From Coturnix japonica (taxonomy: Eukaryota; Chordata; Aves; Galliformes; Phasianidae): a stretch of DNA of 64,000 nt. The notes under the pieces were generated by a model. The model saw only the letters and a list, made by a program, of their open reading frames with translations, was not told the origin of the DNA and did not search any database. The position numbers and the translations under genes are program-made. This document shows positions 14,001-29,000 of the stretch, in pieces; position 1 is the first letter of the stretch; every line of letters starts with the position of its first letter. The stretch is taken from the NCBI RefSeq assembly GCF_001577835.2, contig NC_029518.1, forward strand, positions 49,137,640 to 49,201,639, read 5' to 3'.

Positions 14001-17000
14001 ATTATTTACTGTGCTTTGCTTCTCTTTCATTTATATGTTCTAAACCCGATCAGCTGTCATGGCTAAATCCAACCTAGAGTTGTTTTTCCTTTGTTCTGTT
14101 TTGTTTTTATTTTTTGGTTGCTGTTGGATTTTTTGGTGGTTGTTAGTTTTTCATTTGTTTTAAAAAGTCACTCGTAAATCAGTGTGTGCTATTTGTGAGG
14201 GTGTATCCCCAGGCCATCATGCTGACTGCAGCAGCAGTACCTTAGTGCTTAATCTGTTTATTCTAGTAGAGAACTAACACTGTTGCATGTATTTCTATTT
14301 GCAGTGTTCTGTCTCTTCCCCAGAAGAAGAAAAGCTTATCACCATCAAAAGGCCTAGAACCCCAGTTTCAAATGAGTTATCAGACATCAACACACAAACC
14401 AACTGGACTAAGTCTCTCCCACTGCCAACACCAGAAGAGAAGATGCGACAGCAAGCACAGGCAGTCCAAACAGATGTAGTTCCTATTAATGTGACTGGTA
14501 CGCTTTTAATTTCAGAAACTCTATCACACTCTGGTTAGGGAGGGGAGGGATTATAGAAGACCCATTAGGGTATTTTAACACTCAAATATATATATATATT
14601 TGTTGCATGATTTTGATGTTATTTCTTGCACCTTTCTGTGAAAACAGTATTTTGCATTTAACAATCTTTGTCTGCACTTAATGAGAAAAATTCAGATTTC
14701 CTTAAAATGAACATTAATGAGGGTAGTCTACACAGTGTGGGCTTGAAACAAAATTAGGTATTTAAATACAAGATGAGTGACAAATCACTGTTACTGTAGG
14801 CTTCATTAAAGATAAAAAATGGAAAATTATGTTTTGTAAAATATTAAGTGATATTCAGGATTTTCTTCTAGGATCTTTACCTAAGGAAGATTATCAGAGA
14901 CTTCTGTATTTTGAAGACTAAATGTTATAAATTTTGAGAAAAGAATTCTTGAATCTTATTTTCATCAGCAGTGTGAGGTTTAGATGTCAAGGAGAGTAGG
15001 GAAAGAACAGAAGGTTAATGAGGCTGTCCTCTACTGAGACACTTGGTGTGATAGTCAACGACAGTAGCCCACATTTTCTGCATGCAAGCTGTATATTGAT
15101 TCTCCATTTTCAAAATGCACTTTGGTTTCACTGATGTAGAATTCCTACTCAGTGAAACTTAAGTTACAATGAAGTCTAACATTGCATGGATATTTTGATG
15201 TGTGTAAATAGAGTTTGTATGAAAGATTGAATAATCAGTTTGATTTAATAATCCCTCTTTCTCTGTACAGTATCAAGATTGTTTATTATTAGCTAATTCA
15301 AATCACTGACCATTTGCCTGCCAAAACTGGGATGATATTCAATATCCAATTTAATTCAAATGCCATATGGCGTTCTCTGGCTCCATGCTCACTCTAACAA
15401 TAAGTAGCTTGCAGTGTTCAGTTTTGTTTTGAAAGTAAGTTAGGAATCCTCTTTTTCTATGTGATTATCATTCTTTTTTTCACAAGTATTTTTATAAATT
15501 ATTGTTTTGTAAGCAGTGAAGCACTACTTATCGTACTGAAGATGTCTGATTTAGGTTTTAAGTTGTGGTTTAAGGCCAGTGATAAACATCAGAGAGCTCT
15601 GATAATAAGAAATATTTTCTTAAATAGCAGGAAATATTTGAGAGCAGCAGAAGATTATGAACACTCCACCTCTGGAAAATGAATAGAAGGAAAACATGCA
15701 GTGCTGAAATGTAACTAGAGTAGTTGGTGTTATCTAGGAAATGTAGGATACGGGTGTAGAAGGCAGAGCTGTGGGAACAGTGGATTATCTGACATAATCA
15801 GTAAGCCAGAGCATGGTTTTGATATTGCAGCAGTAGGAAGATGGTTTACTTAGAGAATGGGTTATTTGCCATTTGGTTTAATGACCCCGTGTACTGAAAA
15901 TATATGAGAGAAGTAAATAGATGGAAAGAAAAATGGGGTAGAAGAGATCAAATAGCTGTCCTGGATTTAATTCAGCATCACAGGAAACACTAATGCATTT
16001 GTATAAATTACACTTATAATTTCAACCAGATTAAATCAAATGTTGTGACAAACCTTTTGCCACTTGTATAAGTTGGCTCGCCCCCAGGGACTGTAGCAGT
16101 TCTTAACTGTTCTGGTGAAAATAGTGCGCGTTTATTACTCTTCAGCTTCCTGGAATGTGTTGTGTAGCATTCATTCCTTAAAATCAAGATAGTAAGAAGG
16201 CATACAAAGCAAGGATGGGGAAGGAAGACTATTCTTATAGTATGTGAGCTGGTCTCTGGAAACCAGTTTCCTTTTGCCTTGAAATAGCTGTATTGCTGCT
16301 TTGCATCAAGACAAGCGAGAAAAACAGACTGAGCCCCACACACATACAGAAAAAGCTGCTGTCCTTGTTCCCCTTTAAAAAGTCACAATCTGCTCCCCTC
16401 CTCTGCCCTCCCACACTGTGAGTAGTTCTATTTTGTGAAGTTCCGTATGTTACTATGTGAGGCAGGAAAAAAAAAAAAGACCAAAAATTCCGTGCCATTT
16501 GTTAAATGTGCTGAGGAACAAACCATAGCTGGCTTTTGTTTTGATTCGGCTTTTTCCTTTGCTTGCTCTTTTTCTCACTCTCCCAGAAGAGAGGTAAAAC
16601 ATTTCCATTTATTACTCCTGGCATTAAATAAAACGTTAACCTCGGAAGAAGAGGTGACAGCATTTTCAGCAGTGCATTAGTAATGATCCTGTTACAATGG
16701 TCTCTCACGTGGCTGTGCAACAAATTCTGCTACTTCAGCTTTTGGGGCTCCTTGGTAAGCAGATTGCAGCTAATACAGGGTTAGTAAAAATCTGTTGGAC
16801 AGCCTGAAGATGCAGGGGCATTGCATTAGGCTGACAAGCTGCTGACGAGACATTCAATTTGTAGGATGTTTCAGTCTTTGTGGGTGGCTGGGCTGAGCTT
16901 ATTCTGACCTGGAAGGAATTGGGCTGAATTTTCAGTGGTGGCCAGTCTTTGCTTTTACATATCCTTTGGGTTCAAAGATGTGTAATGGTGTCTCCTATAC

Positions 17001-20000
17001 TGGGTTTTCTGGAACTAACTGTCTTTCCAGATAGAGGAGTCTGGTGGTGGTGGAGCTGATAGGCAGCAGGGTGGATCCTGGAAACGATTTAAGCGTTTGC
17101 TTAAGTCCTGCTTGACTGACTATAGGGAGATTAAAACACATACTTAAGTATTCCCAGTGAATCCAAGAAAACTGACTAAATGTGAGGGAGAACTGAGTAA
17201 ATTAGATGAGGAACGTTTAGACTATTTGTTACAAACCCAATGGAGGAATAGTATCTTTAAATAATACATCAACATAATTATTTTCTAAAAACAAGAAAAC
17301 AGTGAAGAGTGGAAAAAAGACATTTTTATTTTGATTGTTGACATAGAGTTTATTGAAGCAGCTACTTTGAAATTCTATAAATTTGCACAGTGTCTTTCAT
17401 CAACAAGTTATTTTGAAACCATCTGAAGAAGGGTTGGTTGAGTTAGCTCTTCATTAGCACAGGGCAAGAAGTTAGCGTAGTTCAGCTGACACAATAATTT
17501 TTTCCATGGTCATCCTGTTGGTGCACCTCAAACTGTGCATAAAAGACATTCTTCTTGTTTGCACCCCTTCTCCTTAGCATTTGCATAGTATTTTAGTCAA
17601 GGGTATTGAAAGCCAAATTTTGGTTTTCTCACTATCTCAGTCATAATCGCTGGCTTTGAATGGATCAGGATATGTTTAGAGATGCCAAACATTGTCTTGT
17701 GAATTCTTTAAATTCATTATAGTGCAGCCAGTTATTATTCTATATAGAGGGATTATCTAATAGTCCCAACTCAGACTCCATATGGGTGATAACATCATAA
17801 TAGCAGTAATGCCTGAAACAGTGGATATTTTGTCTCAGCATTTTAGGGCTTCTATGAAGCCCATGGGATTCATAGCTCCATATCTCACAGATCCCATGAG
17901 ATTCCTCCTCCCTTAATCTGCCCTCACTTCAGTCAGTGAGAAATTCAGATGAAAGTGATACTTCATAGATTCGAGGATTCTGCCCAGCATTAGTGCACTT
18001 CATTGGGGAACAAGACCCACTAAAATAAGAGTCAGTCTTTATATTTATGATACAGCAATTGAAACTGTTTTATATTTTCCTTGTATTTTCATTATTCCAT
18101 ATGCTGTGCTTTACGTTATGACTGTGTCTTTAACTGTTCTAGTGGTGTTCTACACTATCTGCACGACACGCATCATACCGATGTGGGGTCTACCAGGGAT
18201 AATATTTTTGACATATTAGTTACTGTGCGTTAATCACTTTTAAGAGGTAAATAATTTGGTCATGAATTTTCAAGAAAGCATAAAAGGCAAAAATATATAT
18301 ATGTATGTCAAACCTTTTCTGCATTTAAAATTTAAATAGGTCATCTAAAGGAAACTTCAGATGTTTTGTTACTGCTTTAAAATGTTTAACTTCTAGTAGG
18401 GAAACTTACATGGGAGATTGGGGGTGGGTATGTTTTTGGGAATGTGGAGAATTGTTTGAACTCAGTCTAGAGAGCAAATTTTATCTTGCTACTTGTAAAA
18501 TGGCCAAACTATAAACCTCTCAACAAAAGTGAATTCCTAAGGAAAAGCTGCTCAGCCTTAATGGTAGTGGTGCTTTTGGGTCCCATTATGATACAGCCCG
18601 TGGTCATCATAAGGTTTTATCTGGCAACATGCATTTACACATTTTTTTCATCTCTTACCATTGCATATATATATATATATATATGTCATTTATAAAATTT
18701 CACTTTCAAGCAGATTCCACTGCTTAATATTCGTGAGCTCCTAAAACCAGTTTGATCTCTGCATGCTCCATAGAACTTATTTGTATTTGTGTTAAAAGAT
18801 CGCCATCAGAAATATGGTACACTTGACAGGTTCAGAGCAACTTGGAATGAAAAGGAAGTGTCTTGTGTGATTTAATGATGGAGATCTGCAAGGAAATTGT
18901 AATATCTGTTGCCAATAGCAATGCCTGTTCCTGTATAAACCATTACAGTCTTTCATTTTCATGAGCAGATTTGCTGATTTGCTTTTACTACAGCTCAATA
19001 TTTAAAAACAAGCAAAAAAAAAAACACCAAAAAAACCTCCATCTCCTGCAACCACAAACAAAAAACAACAACAAAAGCAGCCAGCAAACCCACAAATCCC
19101 ACAAATCAGAGGGTCAAATTAAAGCAAGGATTCTGCTCGCCCTATGGAATTACAGCTTCTTTCACCAGATGTGAATTGGACTCAGGGCATGTCAAATTTG
19201 TTTTGAAACCCGCAGTACTGAGCAACATGTATGCATGTCTAAAACCTTACCGTGACAATGTGCTGTATCTTTTCCTACAGTGTAAACCTTCACTGTAGGA
19301 TCAAGCTAACATCATTTATTAATGCCTTTTTTTCATTTCTACAACAAAGCTAGTGGAAGAAAGTGCATGATGTCAGTGTGCTTGGAAGTAATGTTGCTTT
19401 GCTTATTTTACCATGTATTAGGGGAGAATTTCGACCGCCAAGCCAGCATTCGGCGGTCTCTAATTTACACAGACACGGTGGTAAGACGGCCGAAGAAAGT
19501 CAAAAGGAGAAAGACTATAACAGGAATCCCTGACAACATACAAAAGGAGCTAGGTATGGCTCATCAGAACTGTATTCCATCCACTGTTCATTGTCACTGC
19601 TTATCATTACTCAACTAATAACATTACCAGTGCTCATGAAACCAATACAGTCTGATAGCCAATTACAGTTCTAAATAAGCAGGTGCCTCCTTGCTACCAG
19701 GAATTAAGGGCCTTTTATCTGTGGTCTTCCTTCTGCTGAAGGGAATGCAGTATTGGAAAATGATTTACTGGTACAATGGAAATCTACAGGGATGTAAGTT
19801 TTGTGGTCTTTAATACCTTTCTGTAGGCTTGGTCCACTCCCCTAAGATGTTCATTGAAGCAAAATTGAAGTGGGCAGGTGTTTCAGCTTGCAGAGTTATC
19901 CAGCGGGGTAAACGAATTCACTGATGCCTTCCTGGATCTGCTGAGAGTTGCATCAACAGTGAAAAATCTGTAAAATCTTCCAGTTTAGTTTAGATCCAAT

Positions 20001-23000
20001 TGGCAACCAATTAATTGTCAACATTATTTGATTTCAAATAATATACGCGTTACCATTATCTATTTCATATGTATCAAAGGAAAAATTCTGAATCGGTCAT
20101 ATTTCACTACTTAAGCAATAGTAAGCAAATACATGAAGAGCAGTTTGTGTCTGGAACTGTGCTCCATCTGCATCTGTAATAGAACAGTGTCCTGCCACAA
20201 GTATCTTCTGTCTCTACAGAGAAAATTCACTTAACTCTGCATTAAGTCTTTAAGTGGCAGCTTTAAATGTTACGTTGGATCTCATGTAATGATTTTGTAT
20301 CTAACTGCTGCTCTGAGACTTGTCCAAAGCAATGAGGTATCTTTATCCATATCTTCTTGTGGGATGGATACTGTTTGGGACCTGTCATTGGGAACTTTTC
20401 CTGGAAATGTGGAAGTTCCTCATCCTGTCCAGAGTGGACCTTGCCCCATGGCAGCTCCCAGTTGATCTTACCATCTGGCAGGAGACACTTTCCAGGCCTA
20501 AAATCCTCCTTGAAGTTGAAATTTGAGTTTCTTCCCTGAGAGAATAGCATTTTATCAGCCTTGCAGTCAGCTATAAGCAATCTCAAGAGCTTAAGTAGAC
20601 TTGTTTTAAGCAAACAAAGCTACATGAAACGTAGCATTAAATCTTAATGAAAGATTACTTTTTCCTCTTTCAGGTTTTCTGATGATGTAGCTTCTCAGAT
20701 AGCATTCAGCTGAGCTCTTTACAGCTAGCTAAGGAGTAGCAGAGGCAGTCCTGATCTTCCCTTGTCTGTTCAGGATGGATACGTTTTATATTCCATTTTC
20801 CCATTTTAAACTCTATTTCTTTGCTCTTTATGTAGGGCTGAGATGAAATGACTTTTCTTCTTGTGTTCCTTAAAAACCTTTGTGCCACTTACATGTCCAA
20901 TTGATACAGGGCATAGCTTGAAATATAGATTTTCAGGATTGTTGTGGTCTTACTGAAGCTGGCATGGTATTCTGAAAGTGGCATACATACCAAGGTCATA
21001 GTTTTCACTTTTCAGTAGAGATTATCCATGACATACGCAGGACCTACCTTGAGGGCAGAAAGCAGAGTTCTTTGTTCCAAACTACCCTTTGTCACTTGTA
21101 GAGGTTCCTGATGCTCTTTCAGGCATATGGACTTTGAAATGACCAACAGCTATACTTCTGTGGATGTGAGGAGAATGCTATGTGCTGACAGCATTTCTAA
21201 AGCTTGGAAGTTATGTTTATGACCACTTCAGAGTGACAGGGCTTAAAAAATAAATAAATAAAAATCATCTGGTGGAATGAACTGAGAATGCAGTTGGCTT
21301 CCATGTTAAAAAGGAATCTTCAGTGAATATCTTAAGAATTTCTGACTTTTGCCAGTCTGTTTGCAAAGGGAGACAGGTTCTGTGGTCTTGATTTTGTTCT
21401 TTCATCTCCTACCGAGCACATTTCATGTAGCGCCGTTTGAAGGTTTTCCTTGGCTCCTATTTGAGGTTGCGGAAATAGGAAGGCTGACAACATCTCACTG
21501 TAGGAGCTCTATCTGTCGTGTTCACTGGCCCGCAGCCGGCAGGCACACAGTGCTTTAGCCATCTGCCCTACTGTGGAAGTTGGCCTGAAGTAGTTTCATG
21601 TTGCTTCTGTGGTGGCTGTGTAGTGTCCAGACAGCAAAATACAAAATATATACCAGGAAATCTCTCTGATGGTAGTTTGCATCCTGTTAGCATATTGATT
21701 TATATCACTACAAACAAAGTGTATTTGGAAAGAGAACAGTTACCAGTGTCCTTATGGGGGAACCAGGAGTGCTGCAGCGAAGGGTCTTTGCTGGAGTCAT
21801 CTACCAGGCAACTGGCAAGTCTGGGAATAAATTATCTCTCTCTAATCCTTGTTCAGTACTCTTTTTGCCTTTCCTCCACTGTCACTCCCCAAATATTTCT
21901 GTAGCTGTCCATTCCTTATTTCTCTTACGCTGTCCCAAAACAAACATCAAATTGTTTTAAAACATTCCACAGTTCATTTGATCGGAACAAGGATCCGGAC
22001 TAAACTCCAAATCAAGCAATTGCATTGTGCCTATTGACATTCTCCCTGTGGTTTCAGCTGAATAAATCTCGATGTTTCTCCTGTAAAGCATCACTGTGAA
22101 GGGCTATAATATTTACACAAAGGTTAAAATCCCTGGGTACATCAGAGTTGCTGTGCACAGGCTGAATAACCAACACGTAGAGCAGATTCTTGTTACCTCT
22201 TGTTTATTCTTCAGAAGGAAGCAGAAACTTGAGAGAACCTCAAAGCTTCAGCCAAGCCTGAATTATTTTTCTTTCTTGCTAGAGAGCCTAGAGGAGCTTC
22301 TGCTGGGCCAAGCTGCTGGGGTTCTCCCCTGGCTGCTTTGGAACAGGAAGACCAAACAGAAGAGAAATCATGTGCTGATTGCTAGCACGAGCTCAGAGGC
22401 CATGGTACCTTCACAGAATTTAGCCAAACATACCAAAAGGAAACCAAAAGTATAATTTAGGGCCATTATTTACTCCATCTTACTCCCCCCCCCCCTTTTT
22501 TTTTTCCCTCCTTATGCATAAGGATTCAGAGGGTCAGAATGGTCTTGTATTGCCTATTTCCTGCCAGCTTATTTCCCCATTTCCCATTTTCAGTAGATCA
22601 CAAGAGATTGCCACCTGTGAGGCCTCCTGTCAGCCATTGGGGGAAGCATGACTAACAGCTGAATGAACTCTTCACTTGCTTTCAGGTGGTTCAGCTCAGA
22701 ACCCCTGTTGTTACCAGCCAGTGTCCCTTGGGACCATCCTAAAAAAACATGAACATCTATATCTGTTTGATCTTTGAGTACTTAGTTCTTCTCTTGGAGA
22801 CTCAACTGATAGTCTTTTCTAATGAGTCCCTTAGGTACTAGCAATCATTTAAGATACAGGTTTCACAGGTAGAATTCACAGAAAGTAGTGGTCCTACAGG
22901 AATACCATGCAGGGATGCAGCTGTTGCAGCCAAGTAATTCTGCATTCTGGTTCAAATTACAACTTTGAACATTCTCTGGAATGAAGCTTCCCATTATTTT

Positions 23001-26000
23001 GCCTATTAACTAATACCAGTTTTGAAGCCGTAGTTTCTCAACCTTGCTCATCTTTAACACAGTTCAAGTGGAGTATTGCAGAGTAAGCAAATATCATATG
23101 CTTTTGAATAACAGGGAACGAAAGACAGTAGTGACAGGGGTTTATTTTTTTACCAGAGGCTGTATATTCAGTTGGTGAAATGAACAGAACCAATAGAACT
23201 TCAAGTTCTCTGTATTTTCATCTGAATTCTCCCTTGCAGGAGGATATGCAAGATGATCACAAGATAGTTTTTTAGCAACAGGTTGGAAAAGTATTGCAGG
23301 ATTCTCTGCAACATTTTTTCCTCCCCTCTGAGAGATTACAGATGCATGGAGCACAGTTAAAATTCCTAAAACTACTACAAACATGAGGTATTTGTCTGTT
23401 TCTTTGTGAACATCTGTTAAAAATCTTTGGTATGAAAACACTAGGGTGAAACAGTTTGGGGATTTTTTTTTTTTTTGGTAACATTGTTGAAGTAGTGGTG
23501 CCTGAATAGTAACTTGGCTAGGACTCCAGGTTTGGAAGATTGCTAGAAGGGGTGTGAGAAGAAGAGATGAACAAATCTAGGAATGTGCTTGTAGCACAAG
23601 AGACAAATGCACATAGAAGTGATTAGTCAGAAGTAGTCTGGGAAGAGGAATTGCTTCAGTATGCTAGTTGAAACAAGTGATACAAACTGTGATACCAGCA
23701 TGCACTTTATCCTCTCAAATCCTCAGTTTTCTGTCCTCCTTTCAGTGCACAGAACCTTTCTGCTGCAGCAAGCTGCTAGTACCAGCAGGTCTGTCAGTGT
23801 CACAGGAAGCCTTCCATAGCTGTACCCAGCCCTAGGAATTACATGCAGACCTGTTCTTTTTCTTCCCCATCACGTTTGCACAGTCAGTCTCAGTCCCTGT
23901 TATATCCAGTTACCACCAGAGCCAGGCACATGTAGGTTGCACCAGCGTTCCCTATCTTGATTCAAGTGCTTGGAGCTGTGGCACGCATTGAAACCTCTTC
24001 TCTGTGTTTTTATGCCAGAGACATTAAGTGTATTGCATACTTTGCTTGTTCCAGATGCTGGGTGCCCCTTGTTTGCTGCCAGGCTCTGTATTGAACACAG
24101 GGAAGAGCATTTACACTTGAGAAATCACTTCGGCATTTTCAGTATAGCAAGAAGTGACACAATGAAGAAGAAAGGAATCTAGATTCAGGTCTCCTGTGGT
24201 GGACATAGTGCTGACTGCAGCACTAATGGACACAAGATAAAATGCAGACAAGTATATTAGCAATTTTCAGCCACATTTATCATATCACCTATAAAGGCAG
24301 CAGGACCAGGTCTCAACAGGTATACAGTTGGAATAATACAAGTATAGTTATGTATAGTTGGAAATAGATAGCCAGAGGGTATCTAAGGAAAAGACTCACC
24401 AACTCTGAGGCCTTCAGTCAAGATGGGTGCTCACCAATGTCAAGGCTCACCACAAGAACTCCACACAAGAGCAATCTCCAGAAAGAGATGCTACCTTAGT
24501 GGTGGTCGGCCCTTAAATGAGATCTAGGAGAGATGGAGCCAAACTCCACCCCTGCCGGGAGCACAGCTGAATTACCTTCACCTGTGCTCCTGCAGCTGAC
24601 TCATCACTTGCCTCAGATTGTTAATTCAAGGTTTAGGCAGTGATCAACAGTTTCCCTTACAGCGGTTCTCAAATACGTGCAGTGAGAGATGTTACAAAAT
24701 AAATAAATACAGATGCTCACCTGTATCTGAAAATTGATGCTCACAGGAAGACTCCACAAAGGAGGGATCTCCAGCAAGAGATCCTTCCTTATTGGCAGCC
24801 CATCCTTAAATAAGATCTAAAAGGGATGAAGCCAAGCTTCGCTCTCTTTGGTTGCATAGGTGAATTGCCTTTACCTGTGCTTTCAAGGTTGACCAGGTCT
24901 TTTCTCCAGGTGCTCAATCAGTGGTTCAGGCCATGACTCAGCAGTTCCCATACACCACTAGTTGCAGCTGGTTCTGACTTTGTCACATTCAGCATCTGCA
25001 TCCTGATGTCTGTTTCTGTGGGGTTTTGTTTGGTTGGTTGTTTTTTTTTCTTGTGTCTTTTCCAACTAGATGGGTTCGTGGATAATATTTTTCTAAAAGC
25101 TCCGAGTGAATTCCAGCACTTTGGTGTTAAGGAAATCTGATAACTTCTGGCTGTTACTTAATTGGAGATTTTCTAATAAAGGTAGCAATTTTGATGTGAA
25201 ATTGAGTTAAGAGATTGAACTGCTTCATAGAATTGGTGTGTCCATCTTCTAACTGCAGTACCACTAAAGGCAGTTTAATCCCAAGAATTTTTTGAAAACA
25301 AACTAATGAAAACAACTTACTTTCTTACTTCTTACTACTACTTACTATAGTAAAGTAAAATAGTGCCAACCATGAAAAGCCCAAATAATGACAGGATCTA
25401 GACTGTAGTTTATACCTCTAGGACTGAGCTCTTTTGCCTTCTCTTGGCAACCAGGGTTGTCAAGTTTTTGTGCTGTTGAGGCAATTTATGTTTCCATGAT
25501 TGCATTAGACTGGACCCAGGCTACATCTATGCCAGTAATAAGCACAGGGCAAGGACTGGTGCTCAGCAGCGTCCTGCACTTGTTCATATTGCTTTCTCAT
25601 TAGCAAGTTGCTCAGGCACAGCGAGAGTGTGGGTACAGTCATCAGTATGGGAACAGAGCTTGGCTTGGATTGGCATGAGGAGTCCTTGGCTTCTTATTTA
25701 GTAGCACAGGGGGTTTAGATATAACATTGTTGTTTAATTTTGTATTTCACACATTTTAAAGTAGCATTCATATTTGCAGTCAGCCGTATATACCAACAGT
25801 GCATTCTAAAACTATTGGATTTGGAAGAAAAAAGGAAAAGTTTTGCAAGTTCAGTGTTGTCCTACTTTCCCAGTTGCTTTCCATAGCAGTAACTTTTTAA
25901 ACAAGCATAACGAATCCATGTATGTTAAGCTGCTTGTGAAGTGGACTGCTTTTAGCTTCCCTTGTGAATACAAATAGATGATGTGCTGAAATGAGGTTCT

Positions 26001-29000
26001 CTCGGCCTCAGGTCAGCATTTATTAGATAAATAGTGCTTACAGCTTCATTCTGCACAAGCCTTCTCATTCCCTCCTGTATGTGCCTGTGTGTATTTCAGA
26101 GTGGTAGGAGAAGTACCCCACCTTTGTGGTTATTTATGTAACTTAGTACACAATTGTTTATCACCAGATGATACTCATTGGCTAACAGTTTCATTGGGGA
26201 TGTCACAGCTCCTATGTATGCATGTCAAAGTAAGACATGCGTAATGTCTGCTTTGATGGTTTCTTCTCTCTTAACCCAAGGGAGACACTGATACTTAAAA
26301 AAAAGATAGAAAGCAAAAATAAATGATTTTTCTTACTGTACAGTTCTTAATGACTGTACAGAATATGCAAATATCTATTTTGTTTGGCTGCAGTAGTCCA
26401 TCTGTTCTGACAGTATCTCATATTAGATTATCCAAGATGTTTGCCAGCATCTGAGTATCTATCTTCGCTCTAAATCTCTACAAGAAGCAGAAAGAGGCTA
26501 CATTTTCATGAGAGCAAGAGAAATCTACACAAAGCAAACTAAATAGGCTTCAAGCTGCTAAAAGACTTCTTATGTGCCTAGGGAAAAGAAGTAAACAGTC
26601 TTTTTGTGTGCTTCTTTCACTGCAGTCGTTTCAGAGCCCTTTTTTCCTTATCCTAAATGCCTCTTGTGCCTGCCTAGAATAAGGATAATTAAATGTTTTT
26701 TAAGTGATGTTTAAAGCTGCATGATAAGAATACCCATCCTCCGGATCCATTTCTGTGTAGTAAATACGAAAGGAGTGCAGTCCTGTTGAGTATGCTACTA
26801 CATTGCTCCTGAGAGTAGCATTAGGGCGGAGATTCGAAATAACCAGTTTTCCCTGCAGTGGCATATGCAGTATCCTTACAAGCATCTCCAGCAGCATGGC
26901 TGCCTCTTGTGTTTGCCGTTTATAAAGTAGTGCAACTGAACTGAGAAGCAAGAGCTTTATGCAGACTGATTTTAAAGCTGTTCTCTGATTCTTGATTTCA
27001 AAAGGTAGCTAGCTATCAACACAAATGTAAATTTAAAAGAACCTTAGGATTCTTTCAGCTGACCCAGGGATAACTGTATCTGTAACTTGAATTAAAGCTT
27101 TTGTTGTTGTTTTTCTTTTTTTCCCTTCTCTCCCCCTGCCTCTGCCGCCCCCCCCCCCATCATCTTCAGGTTATTTATGTCAATATGTGATTATTACATC
27201 ATTAAATAAAGCACAGTTATTTTTGGTTTTGTGATGGTGCCGGGGTTGGGACACTCATTAGTACTGGAGATTTTTCGTTATGGTAGATAGAAAGCAGTTG
27301 TGTGGAGAAATGTTATTTAATGGCAGTGTTTTTTAATCAGTGTTGCTAGAGCAGGCACGTTATTTGTGGTAAAACAATGCATGTTTCAGTGTGTTAGCCT
27401 CTTTCACAGAATCACAGAATCTCTTTGTAGAAGAGTAAGACTTGGATAGCTCGCCCTGTCTGCTGAATGGTTTTTCTGAAGCATAATGCTTTCTAAAAGG
27501 CAGATTTGATTATTCACATTAGTCTTCAGATTTCCTTCCCCTTTTCTTTATTGCATGAGGCATTAGCATGGAAGCACACTTCACGTTTCTCGGGCTTTTG
27601 TCTGCTCCTGCTGGTTTGCCTCCTGGAAGTCAAACAGTGCTACTTGGTTTCTGACACAACTGATTACTATGGAAATTATTACTATGTCGTAAAGAGAGGA
27701 TTTCATGTGTCGAATGTGCTGTGTGAACACAGGCAGTTCTGTAAGCAGAAGGTTCCTAGCAATAAAGAAAAAGGGAAGAGAAATGCAGAAAATAGCTGTG
27801 CAAAATCCATTGTTACAGATTCTTCTTCAGAAAGCACAGACTTCAAGAGATTGGGGAGGAAGCAGATTGCTGTTTTTTTTTCTTTCTTTCTGTTTTTAAT
27901 CACTAAGAAGATAAATGTGAATTTGTGCTTCAAGGAATAATTATTTTATTTTGACTCCAGCAGTTGGCACTGGCCAAAGTGATTTCCGAGGGCACTCGAT
28001 GTATGTCCCAGATCACAGTTCCACGCTAGGTCGACTAGACAGCTATCGCTCTGCTATGCAGCGGTCTGAAACCAAGGACACCAGCTGCCAGACTGAAGAG
28101 GTTAAAGTTGTGCCTCCTTCAATGAGAAGAATACGAGCACAGAAAGGACAAGGCATTGCAGCTCAGATGTCTCAGTTCTCCAGCTCATCTGGAAACATGT
28201 CCGTGATGAGTGATTCTGCTGCAGTTATATTTGCTTCTCGCCAGAATAGTGACATAGGTTTTCACAGCTTGCCTCGGGCTGGTGCAAGAGTGTCTCTGCA
28301 GTCCTTAGAACAGACCCAGAGCATCTCCAGACAGACAGAAGACTTTGCTGGCACTTTGCCCCACCAGATAAGTAAACTGCAAGTGGATGATGATGTTGTG
28401 CATCTGAGAAATAATGCCATAACAGGAACTCTTTCGAGGCCAAAGTCTCAAGAGGTAAGAAGTTATGACAGTGAAAAGTCCACTAGCCCAGCATGTGTAG
28501 TCTCTCCTCATGCCACCTACTCAACAAGCGTCATACCCAATGCAACTCTGTCGTCCTCCTCAGAAGTTATTGCTATTCACACTGCCCAGAGTACTGGATC
28601 GCTGGATAACAAAATAAGCAGTTCTGCTGTGTACCCAAAGCCTAGAGACAATCCTGTTGCCAACAATGCAATAAGCGGGAAAGAAGATCACCATTCGTCA
28701 AGTGGCAACTGGAGTGAGAGTAGCTCCACTCGTCACTCACAGACTTCAGATACCATCCCATCTAATACTGTCATGATGCTTTCTCTTGGTGACTCTGCTG
28801 TCTCTCTCAGCACTCCTGGAAATGTAGAGGCTAGCTCTCAGAGTGTGAACTACAGCTGCAGAAGGAATCTTGCTTTACCAAACCAGTCCCAGGACAGTGA
28901 TGGTAGGAGTGAATCTAGCTACTCAGGGGACCAAACACAAGGTGCAGTGAGCAGCACAGAGCACTGGCTATACAAGTCTGTGGAAAATAGTGAGACTGCA

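Larger units (their letters stand above)
8052..14304 (+). other. NHSL1: NHSL1 intron(s) flanking the cassette exon
   Basis: Holds a 17-bp hairpin (8130-8183), a 9-bp near-contiguous palindrome (9153-9172), the cassette exon 10299-10370 and a short tandem repeat at 13763-13838. Two longish - strand open frames (10728-11243 and 13191-13667) show no recognisable domain. Confidence 0.7.
14498..19421 (+). other. NHSL1: NHSL1 intron
   Basis: AT-rich intron with an (AT)n run at 18664-18685 and an A-rich low-complexity tract at 19003-19100. I see no gene, RNA or recognisable transposon in it. Confidence 0.65.

Noticed and set aside
26700-26951. - strand frame reading …[19 protein letters not shown]…
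   Set aside because: It looks protein-like over a short stretch, but I recognise no family and see no supporting exon structure; it could be an old retrocopy fragment or chance.
27405-27450. cacagaatcacagaatc, a CR1-like end
   Set aside because: Only about 20 bp match the CR1 terminus; the body that should follow is not recognisable.
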